A DNA stretch of 7,102 bases from an uncultured Clostridia bacterium (GTDB lineage Bacteria > Bacillota > Clostridia > Christensenellales > Borkfalkiaceae): positions 1 through 7,102 of the forward strand of contig CAKQMM010000057.1 in assembly GCA_934254755.1 (NCBI GenBank), in the 5' to 3' direction. Position numbers and translations under genes: made by a program. This document shows positions 1 through 5,969 of this stretch, in pieces; the first letter of the stretch is position 1, and every line of letters starts with the position of its first letter. Below the pieces are notes generated by a model that was given only the letters and a program-made list of their open reading frames with translations, was not told the DNA's origin and made no database searches.

Positions 1-680
1 TTATAGTCCTTATTTTTAAGTTTTTGTATGCGCGCCGCTTTAACCGACGGCTTTACGTAATATTTTGCGCCGACGGAGTTTTCAAGCACGTCTTCGAGCG
101 TTTTGCGCTTTTCTACGGGCAACGGGTCGGGGAAAGAGAAAGTTTTATCGCTTAAAAACCCGCAAATAATTATTCTTTCACGCTTTTGCGGCACGCCGTA
201 GTCAAGCGCGTTTAAAACCTTGTAATACACTTTATAACCGAGCGCGGTTAAGTGGTTTAGCATAATTTTAAACGTTTCGCCTTTATTATGCGCGGTTAAA
301 TTTTTAACGTTTTCAAGTAAAAAAGCCTTGGGGCGTTTTTCTTTTAAAATGCGCTCCACTTCAAAAAAAAGCGTGCCCTGCGTTTCGTGATTAAACCCGC
401 GTTTTTTGCCCGCGATTGAAAACGGTTGGCACGGGAAGCCCGCCGCAAGGATATCGAAATCGGGTATTTCGTTTGCGGGAATTTTAGTTACGTCACCCCG
501 CGGCGTTTCGCCGAAGTTCGCTAAATAAGTCCTGCACGCGAATTTATCCCATTCCGACGAAAAAACGCACCTACCGCCCAAACTTTCAAGCGCAAGGCGC
601 ATACCGCCGATGCCCGCAAAAAGGTCGATAAAGGTGAAATTACGGGCGTTATTTTTTAAATTCGCCTCAACGCTTTCCAT
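1..680 (-). CDS. C5-cytosine DNA methyltransferase, N-terminal part (3' end beyond window)
   Basis: This gene transfers a methyl group from S-adenosylmethionine to carbon 5 of cytosine in a specific DNA sequence. I translated 226 codons from the ATG at 678-680; the frame stays open to the left edge, so the C-terminus is missing. The order of family motifs is clear: motif I FIDLFAGIGG (residues 17-26, SAM binding), motif IV GFPCQPFS (81-88, with catalytic Cys84), motif VI LLENV (121-125, with Glu123) and motif VIII QKRERI (165-170). The target recognition domain and motifs IX-X lie off the window, so specificity cannot be inferred. Met27 sits inside motif I and cannot be the start. No Shine-Dalgarno sequence precedes the ATG, but an extended -10 promoter lies directly upstream. 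No restriction endonuclease is visible on the upstream side; a partner could lie downstream, outside the window. Family assignment is firm; whether it is a restriction-modification enzyme or an orphan is unknown. Confidence 0.95.
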   Translation of the reverse strand, partial: MESVEANLKNNARNFTFIDLFAGIGGMRLALESLGGRCVFSSEWDKFACRTYLANFGETPRGDVTKIPANEIPDFDILAAGFPCQPFSIAGKKRGFNHETQGTLFFEVERILKEKRPKAFLLENVKNLTAHNKGETFKIMLNHLTALGYKVYYKVLNALDYGVPQKRERIIICGFLSDKTFSFPDPLPVEKRKTLEDVLENSVGAKYYVKPSVKAARIQKLKNKDY

Positions 681-688
681 ATATAGTG

Positions 689-717
689 ATTTTACCACAA
701 ATTTTATAAAAATGCAA
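689..717 (-). promoter_or_regulatory. Extended -10 promoter of the DNA methyltransferase
   Basis: On the minus strand, TTGCAT (712-717) and TAAAAT (689-694) are separated by exactly 17 bp. The -10 hexamer is preceded by TGG, which fits the TGn extended -10 element and would compensate for the weak -35. Transcription would be expected to start about 7 bases after the -10, near position 682, which almost coincides with the methyltransferase ATG at 680. This is a pattern match by eye only. Confidence 0.55.
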
Positions 718-732
718 ATGAAGATATATAGT

Positions 733-754
733 GGCAGCCGTCGGCTGCTTTTTG
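733..754 (+). repeat. 22-bp hairpin/T-tract repeat, copy 1
   Basis: Six-base arms GCAGCC (734-739) and GGCTGC (743-748) flank the loop GTC, and five T residues follow (749-753). Read on the plus strand this has the shape of a small intrinsic terminator, but no plus-strand gene lies to the left for it to terminate. The same 22 bases recur at 794-815. I therefore record it as a repeat; terminator activity is possible but unproven. Confidence 0.75.
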
Positions 755-762
755 CGATTTAG

Positions 763-794
763 CGGGTAGTAGCGGTAACGCCCTCGACGACCCG
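763..794. repeat. Imperfect inverted repeat between the two 22-bp copies
   Basis: The 13-base arm at 763-775 (CGGGTAGTAGCGG) and the arm at 782-794 are inverted complements at 10 of 13 positions, with a 6-base loop. Its right edge touches the second 22-bp repeat. The arrangement suggests the 733-815 segment is one structured unit, but no function is evident. Confidence 0.5.
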
Positions 795-815
795 GCAGCC
801 GTCGGCTGCTTTTTG
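794..815 (+). repeat. 22-bp hairpin/T-tract repeat, copy 2
   Basis: This is an exact copy of the 733-754 repeat, in the same orientation and offset by 61 bases. The arms are GCAGCC (795-800) and GGCTGC (804-809), and the T tract is 810-814. Two copies separated by a single non-repeated spacer are not a CRISPR array, because the repeat is a self-complementary hairpin and no further copies follow. Confidence 0.75.
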
Positions 816-848
816 TAAGCCGCCCGCGTTTAGCGACCGCGTTCGTTT

Positions 849-935
849 CCACGAGACCTTTCACTTCGTTCAAGGTGACAGACTTTTTGTACTGTCATTC
901 TGAATGTAGCGACAGCGGAATGAAGAATCTCGCGG
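849..935. repeat. Inverted pair of dispersed-repeat-like elements
   Basis: The right element (892-935) begins CTGTCATTCTGAATG and continues to GAAGAATCTCGCGG. The left element (849-881), read on the other strand, begins CTGTCACCTTGAACG and continues to GTCTCGTGG. The two face each other across about 10 bases that include a T run (881-891). Both resemble a dispersed repeat of the form GTCATTCTGA...GAAGAATCTC that I recall from intergenic regions of many bacterial genomes; that link is from memory. The left copy is shorter and more diverged. A folded RNA or DNA of this region would form a long imperfect stem. Confidence 0.6.
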
Positions 936-1018
936 AAGCGCGTTTAACTATACGCAGCCCCTGCCCTACGCTAAGTTTTTTACTACATAGAGCCTTTCCC
1001 CTCCCGCATTAAAAAACG

Positions 1019-1049
1019 AAAAGCACCCGCAACTTAGCGGGTGCTTTTT
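1019..1049 (-). terminator. Intrinsic terminator of the lipoprotein operon (possibly bidirectional)
   Basis: Perfect 8-bp arms GCACCCGC (1023-1030) and GCGGGTGC (1037-1044) enclose a 6-base loop. Read on the minus strand the stem is followed by TTTTCGTTTTTT, and read on the plus strand by TTTTTGG, so it could work in both directions. It lies about 65 bases past the stop of the second lipoprotein gene, which is its likely client. Confidence 0.85.
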
Positions 1050-1058
1050 GGTTGTTTA

Positions 1059-1084
1059 TAAGTTTTAGTCTGACCGAAAACTTA
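1059..1084. repeat. AT-rich inverted repeat in the lipoprotein 3' untranslated region
   Basis: Perfect 8-base arms TAAGTTTT (1059-1066) and AAAACTTA (1077-1084) enclose a 10-base loop that itself contains GTC-T-GAC. It sits between the stop codon at 1111 and the terminator hairpin, so it would be transcribed. It might stabilise or process the mRNA 3' end, but the arms are AT-rich and chance is possible. Confidence 0.4.
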
Positions 1085-1110
1085 GACCGTAAGCCGTTTT
1101 AACGCTTGTT

Positions 1111-2910
1111 TTAAGCGCACCTATAATAGCGTTTGATTTCAACGCCGTTCGCATCGGTATCTATATAGCGGAAGAAGTTTGCTCTCGTGTTTTCGGTAAT
1201 ACTATACGCGCTGCTTGCGTCGATGGTGCCGTAACGACTTTTGAAGCTAAACATTTCGTTACCGTCGGCATTATAATAGGTTACGGTATATAAACCCTTT
1301 TCGCTATCGAACTGCTGAACGTAATAATAGCCGTAGAAATCAAAACGATAATTGGAAACTTCGTCTTCCGAGAATAATTTTTTCGGAGTGTTTGATTCGG
1401 GGGTTATAAGAAGTATATCCGAACTGCGGCCGTCAACGTAATTCTTTTTGATAACGACGTTACCGTTAAAATCAGTTTCGTAAATATCTATCGAGTATTC
1501 GTCGGTGCTTAAATCTATGATATTTTCAAGAGTTTTAACGTTGTAAATAGCCTTATCCGTCCTGACGAACGTAGAATTTAAGTATCTGGTGCCGGTCAGA
1601 TTTTTACCGATTATTTTACCCGTAGCGTCGAGGTAATATTTGCTACTGCCGCTCGTTTCGACTTCGAACACGCCGTCAGAAATAAGGTAAGGGATATCGT
1701 CCTGTTCCGGCACGTAATTATCTATAACGCCGCAAACTTCAAGGTTGTTTTTAAGCACTGCAATGCGCGCTTTAGTATCGAGTTTTTTATCGATAATTCT
1801 ATAAAATAAGCCTAAGTTTTCGCATTTTACCATATTGTCGTAATCGTCGTGCGCGTAAGAATTTATTGCATACATGCAAAGATAATTCAATTTAACTTCG
1901 GTTTTTTCGCCGCTTGCAGGGTCGTATACGTAAGATTTAAGTTTATACTTTTTGGCTTTGCCCGAGTCAACCTGAATATAATCATACTCTCCGTCGGTAA
2001 GACCGGTAAGTTGAACAAGGAAGGTTTCGTTAGCGAGTATAGTGAAATTAACGTTTTCGTATTCACCCCTGAAGTCGGCAAGTTTAGCAATTTTGTTGCT
2101 GCCCTTTTCGTAAACGGCGATAACGCCGTCGGAGTCGATTTTATAACCGTATTTTTTGCCTTCCAACTCGTAATCGGTCTCAAAATCTTTAAACTCGTTG
2201 CCTACCGGCTTATTGTCTTCGGTTACGTTTTTAACCGATTTACCGGTATAAGCGTCCGTGCGATAAGAGGTAGCGTTGCCTTCGGAATCGGAAACTTTAA
2301 AGACAAGTTCTTTGGAAATCAATCTGTCGTTGTCGTCTTTGACGTCGTATTCGTTAACTAATCTTAAAGTGCCGTTAAGTTTTGTTCCTTCGAAGGTGTA
2401 ATATTCGGTCGAAGAGCTCTCTTTGCCCAAAATATCTATTCTTAACGCATAAACCCAGAAGCTCCCGGTTACTTCGTGTCCGATAGTTTTTATTTCAAAC
2501 TCTTCGTCGGCTGCACGAGTTTTTTGTAAAATTTCTTTCCCGAGCGCGACGTTATAGAACCTGTAATCGGCAGATCCGTCGTCTTTAACTTTATACGTTG
2601 CAACGACGGGGTTATGGTTTTGTGTCGAATAGGTATAACGCGTACCGTCCTGTTCGTAAACGTAAACGCCCGAAACGAACTCGTAACCGTCGTAAGTGCT
2701 CAAAACGTTACCTTTAAGCGCGGGAGCGGGAGCTTCGTCGTCGCTCGCAACGTATTTAGTTTTAAAAACGTCCTGAAAATTTGCCGTTTCCCAACTAACC
2801 GAAATATCGGTTGAGCCGCCTTTTTTATCGTCGTTCTTTCCGCAGGCTGCAAACGCCGTAACGGAAAGGGTAAACGCGGTCAATAAAGCCGCTAATTTTA
2901 ATTTTTTCAT
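1111..2910 (-). CDS. Putative secreted lipoprotein, tandem paralogue 2 (599 aa)
   Basis: I do not recognise this family. Residues 1-22 are a lipoprotein signal peptide: MKKLK, then a hydrophobic core, then TAFAAC with Cys23 as the lipidated residue. A charged Gly/Asp/Lys linker follows (24-32), so the mature protein should sit on the outer face of the membrane. The remaining ~565 residues are rich in Tyr, Asp, Lys, Thr and Val, with many short strand-like segments broken by Asp/Gly turns, which suggests a mostly beta fold (inference). No catalytic motif or further membrane segment is visible. The C-terminal half matches the neighbouring 618-residue protein, for example at YRIIDKK (370-376), GVID (394-397) and the TDEY-FNGNV region (469-485), so the pair arose by duplication. 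It starts 38 bp after its paralogue's stop, behind a strong ribosome binding site, and is probably co-transcribed with it. A solute-binding or surface-sensing role is possible but not shown. Confidence 0.85.
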   Translation of the reverse strand: MKKLKLAALLTAFTLSVTAFAACGKNDDKKGGSTDISVSWETANFQDVFKTKYVASDDEAPAPALKGNVLSTYDGYEFVSGVYVYEQDGTRYTYSTQNHNPVVATYKVKDDGSADYRFYNVALGKEILQKTRAADEEFEIKTIGHEVTGSFWVYALRIDILGKESSSTEYYTFEGTKLNGTLRLVNEYDVKDDNDRLISKELVFKVSDSEGNATSYRTDAYTGKSVKNVTEDNKPVGNEFKDFETDYELEGKKYGYKIDSDGVIAVYEKGSNKIAKLADFRGEYENVNFTILANETFLVQLTGLTDGEYDYIQVDSGKAKKYKLKSYVYDPASGEKTEVKLNYLCMYAINSYAHDDYDNMVKCENLGLFYRIIDKKLDTKARIAVLKNNLEVCGVIDNYVPEQDDIPYLISDGVFEVETSGSSKYYLDATGKIIGKNLTGTRYLNSTFVRTDKAIYNVKTLENIIDLSTDEYSIDIYETDFNGNVVIKKNYVDGRSSDILLITPESNTPKKLFSEDEVSNYRFDFYGYYYVQQFDSEKGLYTVTYYNADGNEMFSFKSRYGTIDASSAYSITENTRANFFRYIDTDANGVEIKRYYRCA

Positions 2911-2915
2911 AATAT

Positions 2916-2921
2916 CCTCCT
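2916..2921 (-). promoter_or_regulatory. Ribosome binding site of lipoprotein 2
   Basis: AGGAGG on the minus strand ends 5 bases before the ATG at 2908-2910. It is a full Shine-Dalgarno match and fixes the start of the 599-residue lipoprotein directly ahead of its signal peptide. Confidence 0.9.
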
Positions 2922-2948
2922 ATAATCGGATGACCGGTACACCGCCGC

Positions 2949-4805
2949 TTAAACAACGGCGCGATAATACACGCCTTCGTAAGTGCCGTCGGCTTTTTTG
3001 ACGTTTACGAATCTATAACCGGTTTTAACGCCGTTAAGATCTATGCTTCCGTTGAACAAAGCCGAAGAATTATCGTCGGTATCGAATTCAAAAATCGTTT
3101 TGCCTTCGGTGTTTATATACACGTTGTGGAAAGAAACCGTAACGCCGTATTTATCGACGTTTCTCTTATAATAATAGCAGTAATTGCTACTCGTGCTGAA
3201 ATTGACTACGTCTTTTGAGTTAAACAGCACCACAGGGGTTTTGGAATCCTTTTTATAAAGTAAGAAATCAGCGCCTTTTTCGTTGTCTTTATATAACTTT
3301 CTTAAAAGAACGTTTCCGCCGAAGTTATTCTGATTAAAGGAAGCCGTATACTCGTCGGTGACAAAATCGAGAATTTTATCGAGAGTCCTTGCGCTGTATA
3401 ATGCGCTTTCGGTGTACATGTAAGCGTCGCCCGCATAGCTTACGCCGTCAGCGCGCTTACCGACGATTTCGCCGTCGCCGTTCACGAAGTAATATTCGCC
3501 GCTACTCTTGGAAGTGCTAACCTTGAACAAGTTGTCGCCGACAAGTTCTGCTTCGCCGCTCTGATAAGGAACAACGTCTTCGATAACGCCGACGACCGTT
3601 AAATCGTTCTTAACGACCGCAAGTTGTCGGTTACCGCTATGTTTTTTATCGATAATTCTGTAAATACTTGCAACGTTTTCGATTCCGTCTTTATAAACGC
3701 GGGTAAAATCGTCTTCGTCCGTAATTTTGTTACCGATTTCATTTACGGTAAAGTCAAGCGTTACTTCCGTTTTGCTACCGTCGGAAGTATTTAATATGTA
3801 AGATTTAAGCGCGTATTTAGAAGCTTCACCGCCGCTGAAGTCAACGAAGTCGTAATTAACCGCGTCTTCGGGAAGAAGCGAACACGTCTGATATAAAATA
3901 TTGCCGTTGCCGATAAAGGCTATGTTAGAGTTTTCTGCGGGGCCCGTTAAATCGAAGGTAAACTTCAACTCTTCGGTGTCTTTATCGTAAATGTAGATAT
4001 ATCCGCGCTTATCGTAACCTAGTTTAAGCCCTGCGACTTCGGCTATATTCTCTTTGAAGTCTTTAATCTCGTTTACGGGCTTTTTATCGGCGGTTTTGGT
4101 TTCGCCGGTGTAAATATTTTCGATATAAGTAGCGCGGACGGTAGCGTCTTCATCGTCTAAAACCGTGAACTGTAACAAGTAAGCGTCGTTATCATCGTCG
4201 TCCGTTTCTTTTATATAGGTAAAGTTGTCGAAATAAACGGTTGCGGACGAAGAAAACAACTTGCCGTCAAGCGAATAAGTATCGGTCGTTCCGGTGCCGG
4301 TTGACAAGTCTTTGGTCTGCGCCTGAACGGCGTATACGTAACGGGTACCGTTTGTGTACTGATATTTAAACACGAAGTTTACGTAAGTGCCTACGGAGCC
4401 GCTCGTGTAGTAAACAGCGTCGTCAACGGTAAACGTTTTAACGACTTTGTTGAGCATAAGGTTATAAAGTTTATAAGTCGTAACCTTAGTTACAACGTTA
4501 TCTTTAGTTACTTCGTTTTCTTTATAAAGAACCTGCAACACGTCGTAGTTCGCTAAAGTATAACCGCTGTTTGAAATCTTGAATTTCTTATATCCCGTAA
4601 ACTCGTCTATCTTAGTAGCGGTTATCGGGGTGTAATCGTCTTTTTCAACGTAAGTCGTATTATAGACGTCAGTCAACTTAAGCGCCGACCAGCTGTTTCC
4701 GACGGTGCCGCCTCCCTTGTCGTCGTCTTTCTTACCGCACGCGGCAAACGCCGTAACGGAAAGAACAAGCGCGGTAAAAATAGCCGCAAGTTTTAACCTT
4801 TTCAT
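2949..4805 (-). CDS. Putative secreted lipoprotein, tandem paralogue 1 (618 aa)
   Basis: I do not recognise this family. I chose the ATG at 4803-4805 because AAGGAG lies 9 bases upstream and because it begins directly with a lipoprotein signal peptide. The frame is open 35 codons further, to 4910, but that extension would cover the promoter and put a basic stretch before the signal. Residues 1-22 are the signal, ending TAFAAC with Cys23 as the lipidation site; a Lys/Asp/Gly linker follows to about residue 33. The mature part is rich in Tyr, Asp, Thr and Val and looks beta-rich (inference). Shared blocks with the 599-residue paralogue include KSYI...DGSKTEV (334-348), YRIIDKK (382-388) with the following ~27 residues, GEIVGK (445-450) and TDEY through FGGNV (483-499). 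Over residues 382-415 I count 19 identities in 34 without gaps. It is the first gene of a two-gene unit with its own promoter. It would be exported, lipidated and cleaved by LspA, which is encoded just upstream. Confidence 0.87.
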   Translation of the reverse strand: MKRLKLAAIFTALVLSVTAFAACGKKDDDKGGGTVGNSWSALKLTDVYNTTYVEKDDYTPITATKIDEFTGYKKFKISNSGYTLANYDVLQVLYKENEVTKDNVVTKVTTYKLYNLMLNKVVKTFTVDDAVYYTSGSVGTYVNFVFKYQYTNGTRYVYAVQAQTKDLSTGTGTTDTYSLDGKLFSSSATVYFDNFTYIKETDDDDNDAYLLQFTVLDDEDATVRATYIENIYTGETKTADKKPVNEIKDFKENIAEVAGLKLGYDKRGYIYIYDKDTEELKFTFDLTGPAENSNIAFIGNGNILYQTCSLLPEDAVNYDFVDFSGGEASKYALKSYILNTSDGSKTEVTLDFTVNEIGNKITDEDDFTRVYKDGIENVASIYRIIDKKHSGNRQLAVVKNDLTVVGVIEDVVPYQSGEAELVGDNLFKVSTSKSSGEYYFVNGDGEIVGKRADGVSYAGDAYMYTESALYSARTLDKILDFVTDEYTASFNQNNFGGNVLLRKLYKDNEKGADFLLYKKDSKTPVVLFNSKDVVNFSTSSNYCYYYKRNVDKYGVTVSFHNVYINTEGKTIFEFDTDDNSSALFNGSIDLNGVKTGYRFVNVKKADGTYEGVYYRAVV

Positions 4806-4814
4806 AAATAAAAT

Positions 4815-4820
4815 CTCCTT
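4815..4820 (-). promoter_or_regulatory. Ribosome binding site of lipoprotein 1
   Basis: AAGGAG on the minus strand lies 9 bases before the ATG at 4803-4805. It decides the start: no comparable site precedes the far upstream ATG of the same frame at 4908-4910. Confidence 0.88.
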
Positions 4821-4839
4821 TTTAAGATTTTTCAATTTT

Positions 4840-4868
4840 ATTTTAACGATAAACCGCCTTTTTGTCAA
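4840..4868 (-). promoter_or_regulatory. Near-consensus sigma-A-type promoter of the lipoprotein pair
   Basis: On the minus strand TTGACA (4863-4868) matches the -35 consensus at all six positions and TAAAAT (4840-4845) matches the -10 at five of six. They are exactly 17 bp apart. Transcription would start near 4833, giving a leader of about 28 bases that contains the AAGGAG ribosome binding site. This predicts strong, housekeeping-type expression unless a repressor intervenes. Confidence 0.85.
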
Positions 4869-4888
4869 CCGATTGTTAAAAATATGTG

Positions 4889-4900
4889 AAACGGTCGTTT
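4889..4900. promoter_or_regulatory. Small palindrome upstream of the lipoprotein promoter
   Basis: AAACGGTCGTTT has inverted 5-base arms AAACG and CGTTT around a GT centre. It lies about 20 bases upstream of the -35 hexamer, where an activator could bind. At this length a chance match is quite possible, and I know no regulator with this site. Confidence 0.25.
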
Positions 4901-5020
4901 GTTTTACCATTACAAAAGCGTAGTTTATGCGGCAATTATAACTTCAACCGTATCCCTGCGGCACAAAATAAAATATGCGCCACTCTTTAAAACCGTTACA
5001 GAGTAAAAACGCGCCGCCGC

Positions 5021-5053
5021 AAAAAACAACGCGCCCGAAAAGAGCGCGTTGTT
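5021..5053 (-). terminator. Intrinsic terminator of the pncB-lspA-rluD operon
   Basis: Perfect 10-bp arms AACAACGCGC (5025-5034) and GCGCGTTGTT (5044-5053) enclose a 9-base loop. On the minus strand the stem runs into TTTTTTGCGG. It begins 8 bases after the stop of the pseudouridine synthase and separates that operon from the lipoprotein unit. Confidence 0.9.
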
Positions 5054-5060
5054 TAGTGTT

Positions 5061-5969
5061 TTAATTTGATTTTTTGTTATCGAGCTTAGTTAAAACGTTT
5101 AAAAAATAGTCGGGCAAGGGGGCGGTGAAAGTCATCCTTTCGCCCGTTGCGGGGTGAGTTAGTTCAAGTTTTATAGCGTGCAAAAGTTGCCCTTTTAAGT
5201 TGAATTTTTGGTTTTTAAAGCCGTAAACGGGGTCGCCGACTATCGGGTGCCCTATAAACTTAGAGTGAACGCGAATCTGGTGCGTTCTGCCCGTCTTTAA
5301 ATTAAACTCGCAAAGCGTATAGTTATCGTAACGCTTTAAAACCTTAAATTCGGTTATTGCAATGCGACCTCTGTCCGACACCGCCATCATAGTTCGGTTT
5401 TTTTGCGACCGCTCTATATGCGTTTCTATCTTGCCGCTATCTTGTTTTAAAACGCCCTCCAAAAGCGCAATGTAGGTGCGCTTGCACGTTTTGTTCTGAA
5501 TTTGCGCCGCTAAACTTACGTGCGCCGCGTCGTTTTTCGCAACGACCAAAAGCCCCGACGTGTCTTTATCTATCCTATGCACTATCCCCGGGCGGATAAC
5601 TCCGTTTATGCCGCTTAAACTATCTAAGTTTGCAAGCAACAAATTGACGAGAGTGTATCCTTTCACCCCGTTGCCGTCGTGCACGGTTAAGCCCTGCGGC
5701 TTGTTTATAACGGCAATATCTTTATCCTGATAAACTATATCTATCGGAAGGTTTACGGGTGTTAAGCCGAGGGGTTTCGGGTCGGGTTCGTCAACCGTCA
5801 CGAGCGCGCCTTCGGGGAGCTTGTCGGACGATTTGATTTTAGCCCCGTTCACGAAAACGCACCCGTCGTCGATAAGTTTTTTAACTTTAGAGCGGGTGTA
5901 ATTTAATTTTTCGCTTAAATATACGTCGGCGCGAACGCCGACGTTATCTACCGTAATTTCTTTTTTCAT
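5061..5969 (-). CDS. rluD: RluA/RluD-family 23S rRNA pseudouridine synthase (302 aa)
   Basis: The enzyme isomerises uridine to pseudouridine in RNA, probably in 23S rRNA. An N-terminal S4-type RNA-binding domain covers about residues 11-60 (RADVYLSEKL, then the VFVNGAKIKSSDKL segment). The catalytic domain follows, with HRIDKDTSGL at 131-140, where Asp134 is the expected nucleophile. Further family signatures are KRTYIALLEG (163-172), GRTHQIRVH (227-235) and HPIVGDPVYG (241-250). The length and domain order are typical of RluD-like members, and the position directly after lspA matches ylyB of Bacillus subtilis. The exact target uridines cannot be read from sequence; RluA or RluC-type specificity remains possible. 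Its ATG overlaps the lspA stop by 4 bases (ATGA), and no strong ribosome binding site precedes it, so translation is probably coupled to lspA. A terminator follows the stop. Confidence 0.93.
   Translation of the reverse strand: MKKEITVDNVGVRADVYLSEKLNYTRSKVKKLIDDGCVFVNGAKIKSSDKLPEGALVTVDEPDPKPLGLTPVNLPIDIVYQDKDIAVINKPQGLTVHDGNGVKGYTLVNLLLANLDSLSGINGVIRPGIVHRIDKDTSGLLVVAKNDAAHVSLAAQIQNKTCKRTYIALLEGVLKQDSGKIETHIERSQKNRTMMAVSDRGRIAITEFKVLKRYDNYTLCEFNLKTGRTHQIRVHSKFIGHPIVGDPVYGFKNQKFNLKGQLLHAIKLELTHPATGERMTFTAPLPDYFLNVLTKLDNKKSN

Larger units (their letters stand above)
681..1110. other. Non-coding, repeat-rich intergenic region
   Basis: This 430-bp stretch lies between the methyltransferase start and the stop of the second lipoprotein gene. 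From left to right it holds the methyltransferase promoter, two exact copies of a short hairpin/T-tract repeat, an imperfect inverted repeat between them, an inverted pair of dispersed-repeat-like elements, about 85 bp without recognisable features (936-1020), the lipoprotein terminator and an AT-rich inverted repeat. I find no believable coding frame on either strand and no tRNA or other RNA gene that I recognise. Confidence 0.75.

Noticed and set aside
733..815. The two direct 22-bp repeats as a minimal CRISPR array
   Set aside because: Only two copies exist, the unit is a hairpin ending in a T tract, the intervening sequence is itself an inverted repeat, and no cas gene is present.
667..873. 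A 68-residue open frame on the minus strand
   Set aside because: It runs through both 22-bp repeats and part of the inverted element, overlaps the methyltransferase start and its promoter, is extremely basic, and has no ribosome binding site or protein-like pattern.
1887..2183. A 98-residue minus-strand frame inside the second lipoprotein gene
   Set aside because: It is out of frame with a well-supported gene on the same strand and has no ribosome binding site of its own.
1849..2361. A 170-residue plus-strand open frame
   Set aside because: It lies entirely antisense within the second lipoprotein gene and its composition (Val/Phe-rich) is what the opposite strand of that gene would give. 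No start signal supports it.
2614..2814. A 66-residue plus-strand open frame
   Set aside because: Antisense shadow of the second lipoprotein gene, with no initiation signal.
2943..2961. A 5-bp hairpin over the stop codon of the first lipoprotein as a terminator
   Set aside because: The arms CGCCG and CGGCG are short, the loop is 9 bases and no T tract follows on the minus strand, so read-through into the next gene is expected.
4806..4910. A 35-codon N-terminal extension of the first lipoprotein
   Set aside because: It would span the promoter, the leader and the ribosome binding site, and place basic residues ahead of a complete signal peptide. The ATG at 4803-4805 explains all the signals.
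4705..4923. A 72-residue plus-strand open frame
   Set aside because: It is antisense to the first lipoprotein's signal region and to its promoter, without its own start signals.
4935..4940. A perfect TATAAT on the minus strand as a second lipoprotein promoter
   Set aside because: No acceptable -35 lies at 16-18 bp (the hexamer at 17 bp is TGCCGC), and the far better promoter at 4840-4868 already explains transcription.
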